10,054 nt of DNA from NCBI GenBank assembly GCA_946410395.1, contig CAMKAE010000067.1, positions 1 to 10,054 of the forward strand, in the 5' to 3' direction. Below, one piece after another: positions 6,545 to 10,054 of this stretch (the stretch's first letter is position 1; the number at the start of each line of letters is the position of its first letter). The position numbers were made by a program, and so were the translations under genes. Below the pieces are notes generated by a model that saw nothing but the letters and a program-made list of their open reading frames with translations, did not search any database and was not told the origin of the DNA. This stretch comes from an uncultured Clostridia bacterium. GTDB lineage: Bacteria; Bacillota; Clostridia; Christensenellales; Aristaeellaceae.

Positions 6545-7438
6545 TCATTTCGTACCCTGCAGCGTGATGACGTGAATCTGGGGCTGGCAGCCGATGCGCA
6601 CGGGCATCACGGTGGTCCCGACGCCCCGGGTGACCAGCATGTTGATCCGGTTCTGTTCGAACCAGCCTTCCCGGTTGACGGTGATCTCCGGCGCGATGCC
6701 GAAGAGATTGAGATTGCCCGGCAGCTGTCCGCCGTGCGTGTGGCCGAAAAGCCCCAGGTCGAACCAGCGGCCGGTTCCGCCGCTGGCGCCGGCGGCTTTG
6801 AGCGCGAAATCAATGGCGCGGGGATCATGGCCCAGCAGGATCACCAGATCCTCAGCCCGGACCTGCGCAGACACTTTGCGGACGCTGCGGTCCTCGCCGC
6901 CCACGTCCTCCAAGTCCACGCCTGCGATGTAGATCCGCTGCTGGCCGAGGGTGAAGGAATCCACCTCGTTCACCAGCAGGGTGATGCCCTTGGCCTTCAT
7001 GACCCTGCGCAGGGCCTCCAGGTCTTCCTGCGTCATGCTGTCGGCGCGGTCGTCATCGCCCAGCACGGCGTATACGCCGTAGTTGGAACGGATCGCGGGG
7101 AGGTTCTCAAAGAAGGCCGCGGTGCGGGCTGGGTCCGAGACGTAGTCGCCGCCCAGGAGTACCACGTCGGGCTGCTGGCTGTTGATCTTGTCCACCAGCG
7201 ACGCGGTCTGACCCTGCGTGAACCAGGGGAAGCCCGCCTGATGGATGTCCGCCGCGTACACCACCTTCAGCTGACCGCTCTGCCTGGACAGGTCGGAGAC
7301 GGTGAGGGTGCGCCTGTCCACGCTCAGGGTGTGCGGTTCGACAAAGGGCCAGATCAGCAGAAATGCCGCGGCAGCGATCAGGATGAGGGTGATGGTGATA
7401 TGCAGCCGCCTGTGTCGAATGTGCTTTCCTTTATACAT
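6545..7438 (-). CDS. Membrane-anchored calcineurin-like metallophosphoesterase
   Basis: A phosphoesterase of the YkuE/YaeI type, 297 residues. A basic N-terminus (1-12) precedes one hydrophobic helix (about 13-32), so the catalytic domain should lie outside the membrane. Metal-binding motifs occur in order: ADIH (63-66, D64 and H66), GGDYV (96-100, D98), GHD (203-205, H204) and GHTHGG (232-237, H233 and H235). The motif that normally reads GNHD/E is GDDD (127-130), replacing a metal-ligand Asn and the conserved His. The frame stays open further upstream, but the start at 7438 is chosen because GGAGG sits 5 bases before it and it places the anchor at the terminus. Relatives act on phospholipid or UDP-sugar intermediates; the substrate here is unknown. 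It is divergent from the flavin reductase gene across 42 bp. Confidence 0.9.
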   Translation of the reverse strand: MYKGKHIRHRRLHITITLILIAAAAFLLIWPFVEPHTLSVDRRTLTVSDLSRQSGQLKVVYAADIHQAGFPWFTQGQTASLVDKINSQQPDVVLLGGDYVSDPARTAAFFENLPAIRSNYGVYAVLGDDDRADSMTQEDLEALRRVMKAKGITLLVNEVDSFTLGQQRIYIAGVDLEDVGGEDRSVRKVSAQVRAEDLVILLGHDPRAIDFALKAAGASGGTGRWFDLGLFGHTHGGQLPGNLNLFGIAPEITVNREGWFEQNRINMLVTRGVGTTVMPVRIGCQPQIHVITLQGTK

Positions 7439-7480
7439 CGGAACCTCCCGTGACAGCGGATCAATGAGGGGGACAACAAC

Positions 7481-8107
7481 ATGAACGAATACAGGAGCCT
7501 GAACCCCTGCTGCATGCTCTCGCCCGTGCCGGCGGTGCTGGTTTCGTGCCGGGCGGCGCCGGACGCGCGTCCCAACGCGCTGACGATTGCATGGGCCGGC
7601 ACGGTCTGTTCCCATCCGCCCATGGTCTCCGTCAGCATTCGGCCGGAGCGCTATTCATATGACTTGATTGCGCAGAGCGGGGAATTCGTGATCAACATGG
7701 CGGACGCCGCGCACGCGAAGGCCCTTGACTACTGTGGGATCCGCAGCGGCCGGGATGAGGACAAGCTGGCCGCCTGTGGCCTCACGGCCCGGCCGATGCC
7801 GGGCATGCGGACCGCTCCGGCAATTGCGGACATGCCGGCGTCGCTGGGGTGCCGCGTCACCGAGATGAAGCCCCTGGGCAGCCACACGCTGTTCCTGGCG
7901 GAGGTGGTCAGCGTGCAGGTCCGGGAGGACCTGTTTGACGCCGACGGCTCCATGCATCTGGAACGGGCGGGGCTGATCTGCTACAGCCATGGGGTCTATC
8001 AGCGGGCGGAGGGCGTCGAAGGCTTCTTCGGCTGGTCCGTGGCGCGGCCGGAGGTCTATCGGCGGCGCATGGTCTCGTATTCCTCCGACAGGAGCGACCA
8101 CAGCTGA
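7481..8107 (+). CDS. Flavin reductase-like domain protein (FMN-binding split barrel)
   Basis: A cytoplasmic flavoprotein of 208 residues in the flavin reductase/DIM6-NTAB family, which bind FMN and act as NAD(P)H:flavin reductases or small redox enzymes. Family features are LSPVPAVLVSC (13-23), NALTIAWAGTVCSHPPMVSV (32-51) for flavin binding, IRPERYSYDLI and GEFVINM (67-73). Residues up to FFGWSVARP (182-190) make up the usual domain. The last 18 residues, rich in Arg and Ser, read through the end of the convergent acetyltransferase gene and may be an extension without function. The start has GAGGGGG about 8 bases upstream. No clear promoter was found in the 42-bp divergent gap, so its promoter must be weak or lie in the neighbouring coding region. 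The physiological partner is unknown. Confidence 0.9.
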   Translation: MNEYRSLNPCCMLSPVPAVLVSCRAAPDARPNALTIAWAGTVCSHPPMVSVSIRPERYSYDLIAQSGEFVINMADAAHAKALDYCGIRSGRDEDKLAACGLTARPMPGMRTAPAIADMPASLGCRVTEMKPLGSHTLFLAEVVSVQVREDLFDADGSMHLERAGLICYSHGVYQRAEGVEGFFGWSVARPEVYRRRMVSYSSDRSDHS

Positions 8108-8682
8108 ACGTCCCGCCACTGGCCCTTGTTGAACACCCGCTGCCGGATGACGCCCTCGGGCTTCATGCCGCAGTGGGCCAGCACACGGCCGCTGGCGGGA
8201 TTGTCCGTGTCGTGGACCGCCTCGACCCGGTGCAGGCGCATCCGGTCAAAGCACAGTTCCAGAAAAGCGGCCAGTGCCTCCGTGGCCAGCCCGCGGTTCC
8301 ACAGCGGCCGGGCAAAGCTGTATCCGACCTCCGCGGTGAGGATGTCGTGCTGATAGGACGTGAAGCCGATGCTCCCGACCGCGGCGCCGGTTTCCCGCAG
8401 CACGCACAGGCAGGAGGATGGCTGACTGGCCCTGTACTGCCGCTGGAGACTGCGGATGAAACTGCGGCTGTCCGCAGGGGTCCTGTGGGGCGTCCAGAGC
8501 ACATAGCGCGCCACTTCCGGATCGCTGGCATAGCGGAATACATCCTCCGCGTCGCGCATCTTGGCGGGGCGGATGATCAGCCGCGGCGTCTCCAGCACCG
8601 GCGGCCGCGCGAAATAATCCCAGACTTCGCTGGGTTCATCGCCCTCGGCCAGGGCCCGCAGCAGGCGGCGCATTTCACTCAT
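8056..8682 (-). CDS. GNAT family N-acetyltransferase, RimJ/RimL-like
   Basis: Transfers an acetyl group from acetyl-CoA to an amine in the cytoplasm. It is 208 residues long. The typical RimJ/RimL pattern is present: LETPRLIIRPA (30-40) at the start of the fold, DPEVARYVLW (54-63), VGSIGF (102-107), AEVGYSF (117-123), the acetyl-CoA loop LWNRGLATEA (127-136) with the R/G-rich pyrophosphate contact, and NPASGRVLAHCGMKPEG (161-177). An N-terminal helical stretch of about 28 residues precedes the domain. The substrate (ribosomal protein N-terminus, antibiotic or small amine) cannot be told. The start has AAAGGA 7 bases upstream. It lies 79 bp downstream of the Nudix gene on the same strand and may be its operon partner. 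Its last 52 bases overlap the convergent flavin reductase gene. Confidence 0.92.
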   Translation of the reverse strand: MSEMRRLLRALAEGDEPSEVWDYFARPPVLETPRLIIRPAKMRDAEDVFRYASDPEVARYVLWTPHRTPADSRSFIRSLQRQYRASQPSSCLCVLRETGAAVGSIGFTSYQHDILTAEVGYSFARPLWNRGLATEALAAFLELCFDRMRLHRVEAVHDTDNPASGRVLAHCGMKPEGVIRQRVFNKGQWRDVQLWSLLSEEYETMRRR

Positions 8683-8761
8683 GGCTTATCCTTTCGGCGC
8701 CGGAAACGGGTCCGGCACAAAAAATCTGCAGAGATGGAAGAAAAGACGGGACGGGTGCGTT

Positions 8762-9316
8762 TTATGCGTGAACACCCAAGCGGCTGGCGGCCATCATGAT
8801 GGCCAGGCAGGTCTTCCCGTCCCGGAAGGTGCCATCCATCACGCGGCGGACCGCATCCTGCAGGGGCATGCGCGTCAGGTCCACAAACTCGTCCGCATCC
8901 GGATGGGAGGCGCCCTGGTGCAGCCCGGAGGCCAGGTAGAGATGAATGCGCTCGTTGCAGAAGCCCGGTGTGGTCTCCATGCATGTCATTTCTTCCCAGC
9001 GGTCCGCCTCCAGGCCGGTCTCCTCGGAGAGCTCGCGCCTGGCGCAGTCCAGCGGATCCTCCTCGGCGCTGTCCAGCTTGCCGGCCGGGATCTCCATGGT
9101 GATGCGGCCCACGGCAATGCGCATCTGGCGCACGAGGATCACGCGGCCGGCGTCATCCACCGCCACGACGGCGGAGGCGCCGGGGTGGCAGGCCACTTCC
9201 CGCAGTGCCTGGTGGCCGTTCGGCAGGCGGACCTGCCAGTGCTCCAGACGGATGATGGCCCCGTCAAAGACGGTTTCCTTGCTGATCAGGGTTTCGGTGA
9301 GCTGTGTATCGTTCAT
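8762..9316 (-). CDS. Nudix hydrolase, ADP-ribose pyrophosphatase-like
   Basis: Hydrolyses nucleoside diphosphate-linked substrates, most likely ADP-ribose to AMP and ribose-5-phosphate, in the cytoplasm. The 184 residues match the ADPRP/NudF subfamily. The Nudix box runs from G79 in IPAGKLD to RELSEETGL (94-102), with catalytic glutamates E98 and E99. P117 in TTPGF lies 16 residues after the box glycine, the proline that marks ADP-ribose pyrophosphatases. The N-terminal part (1-45) gives the usual dimerisation strands. The box is one residue longer than canonical between its glycine and RE. AGGAGGT lies 8 bases before the start. No consensus promoter is obvious upstream. It probably leads a two-gene unit with the acetyltransferase. 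Confidence 0.94.
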   Translation of the reverse strand: MNDTQLTETLISKETVFDGAIIRLEHWQVRLPNGHQALREVACHPGASAVVAVDDAGRVILVRQMRIAVGRITMEIPAGKLDSAEEDPLDCARRELSEETGLEADRWEEMTCMETTPGFCNERIHLYLASGLHQGASHPDADEFVDLTRMPLQDAVRRVMDGTFRDGKTCLAIMMAASRLGVHA

Positions 9317-9458
9317 GGAAGAGACCTCCTGATTTCAGATAATCGGACACCCTGATGCTTGTTCGACGGGAACCGGAAAAATCCTGCTTGAATCCCGCAG
9401 ACGCGGGTTCACGATAGACAGACGACTTCACACACAGTGTTTGAAGGAGGACGGAAAC
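9317..9458. other. Divergent intergenic region, Nudix gene versus secreted MucBP-like gene
   Basis: 142 bp separate the two divergent start codons. I see no near-consensus promoter for either side. The best plus-strand candidate is TTGAAT (9388-9393) with GATAGA (9413-9418) at a poor 19-base spacing. A small hairpin, CCCGC-AGAC-GCGGG (9394-9407, extended by GAA/TTC across a bulge), lies inside that spacer. A longer imperfect palindrome (9426-9446) abuts the ribosome binding site of the plus gene. Neither element resembles a riboswitch class I know. Confidence 0.5.
9426..9446. repeat. Imperfect 21-base palindrome upstream of the MucBP-like gene
   Basis: CTTCA (9426-9430) pairs with TGAAG (9442-9446) and ACAC (9432-9435) with GTGT (9437-9440); one mismatch (9431/9441) and a central A at 9436 complete the dyad, giving 9 of 10 pairs. 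The right arm runs into AAGGAGG (9444-9450). It could be an operator for a dimeric regulator; a loop this small makes an RNA hairpin less likely. Confidence 0.5.
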
Positions 9459-10054
9459 ATGTTCGGGAAAAGACGGATTCTGATCCTGGCGGCGGCGGTG
9501 ATGCTGGCGGTGACGCTGGCCTTTTCCGCGTATGCGGATGATTCGCTGCAGATCACGGCGTCGTACGGGGAAGAGGGCGCTCTCGTCATGGCGCAGAGCG
9601 TCAACGCGTCCGAAGCGGATTATTGGATTCAGCTGCCGGACAGCGCCATGTACGGGACGGTGACCATCAGCCTCACGGACTTGCTGGGCCGGTATGCCCT
9701 GTGGACATGCGAGGATCAGAGCGTGACGGTCAACGGGACCGAGGTGCAGGTGACCATGCCCAAGAACGCGGGCGCCGACACGAGCGCCGGGGCCTCCGTT
9801 GTGCTGTACGGCTATGACCTGTACGGCAACCTGGCGGTGACCCTCAACCTGTACATCTCCACGGCGCCCGTGCCGGAAACGCCGGCCTATCCGGCGTCCG
9901 CAACGGTTTCCGTGCAGTATGTCGCCACGGACGGCACCGTGCTGGGCACGGACAGCCAGACAATCGATTCCGGCACCACCGGGACGGTGTACGCCAACAC
10001 CTATGAGGGGTACAACCTGGTATCGGAGATCGCGGTGCAGGTTTCGGTGGACAT
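9459..10054 (+). CDS. Secreted surface protein with MucBP-like segment (3' end outside window)
   Basis: The first 198 residues are visible; the frame is open at the window edge. Residues 1-26 form a signal peptide (MFGKRR, long hydrophobic core, cleavage after AYA). Residues 27-135 are a beta-rich, Thr/Val-rich domain I do not recognise, with one cysteine (C84). A proline-containing linker (136-146) leads to ATVSVQYVATDGTVLG (148-163), followed by a turn-rich stretch and GYNLV (184-188). That pattern resembles MucBP repeats, which occur in cell-surface proteins of gut Firmicutes. More repeats and an anchor are expected downstream but cannot be seen. The start is supported by AAGGAGG 8 bases upstream. 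A role in surface attachment or matrix is plausible inference only. Confidence 0.85.
   Translation, partial: MFGKRRILILAAAVMLAVTLAFSAYADDSLQITASYGEEGALVMAQSVNASEADYWIQLPDSAMYGTVTISLTDLLGRYALWTCEDQSVTVNGTEVQVTMPKNAGADTSAGASVVLYGYDLYGNLAVTLNLYISTAPVPETPAYPASATVSVQYVATDGTVLGTDSQTIDSGTTGTVYANTYEGYNLVSEIAVQVSVD

Noticed and set aside
6531..6546. Small hairpin between the convergent stops of the C39-like and phosphoesterase genes
   Set aside because: The stem has only five pairs with a mismatch, and no T-run follows on either strand, so it is not a credible terminator.
7439..7615. 59-residue upstream extension of the metallophosphoesterase
   Set aside because: It overlaps the divergent flavin reductase start and would bury the membrane anchor; GGAGG before 7438 fixes the start.
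8699..8716. GCCGGA/TCCGGC stem upstream of the acetyltransferase start
   Set aside because: The stem is six pairs with no T-run after it, a level of pairing expected by chance in GC-rich DNA.
9390..9420. tRNA-like T-arm (GCGGGTTCACGA)
   Set aside because: The loop does not match TTCRANY, and no acceptor, D-arm or anticodon arm can be built around it.

Overview
The window looks like ordinary chromosome from a GC-rich Gram-positive anaerobe, most likely a member of Clostridia from a gut or rumen-like habitat. The reasons are AGGAGG-type ribosome binding sites in front of most genes, close-to-consensus sigma-A promoters, short Gram-positive signal peptides, a eukaryote-like NADP isocitrate dehydrogenase, and an eda-kdgK pair with a C-terminally extended aldolase. 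The genus cannot be read from the sequence. There is no rRNA, tRNA, CRISPR array, transposase, phage gene or attachment site, and no gene-free stretch over 300 bases.

Layout. 1-865 (minus): isocitrate dehydrogenase, cut by the window edge. 1038-2526 (plus): a PadR regulator overlapping a HAAS-like/DUF4097 protein, transcribed divergently from icd and closed by a strong two-way terminator at 2537-2580. 2598-5282 (minus): KDPG aldolase with a VOC-like tail, then KDG kinase, then a secreted SH3-like protein; the first two form a clear operon and the third may be a distal member. 5516-6532 (plus): a secreted cysteine-peptidase-like protein with its own promoter, divergent from eda. 6545-7438 (minus): a membrane-anchored metallophosphoesterase, divergent across only 42 bp from a flavin reductase-like protein (7481-8107, plus). 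8056-9316 (minus): a Nudix hydrolase followed by a GNAT acetyltransferase whose 3' end overlaps the flavin reductase gene. 9459 to the end (plus): the start of a secreted protein with a MucBP-like segment.

How the genes work together. Eda and KdgK catalyse the last two steps of 2-keto-3-deoxygluconate use (KDG to KDPG to pyruvate plus glyceraldehyde-3-phosphate), which suggests uronate or pectin feeding; the upstream uronate enzymes are not in view. PadR and its partner look like a self-contained, probably autoregulated envelope-stress or signalling pair. Three genes encode exported proteins (SH3-like, C39-like, MucBP-like), pointing to an active cell surface. The other genes are single-purpose housekeeping or detoxification functions.

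I did not find a clear-cut new multi-gene system. The best leads are the PadR/HAAS-DUF4097 pair, the secreted C/H/D protein, the aldolase-VOC fusion, the phosphoesterase with an altered metal motif, and several hairpins or palindromes at regulatory positions.
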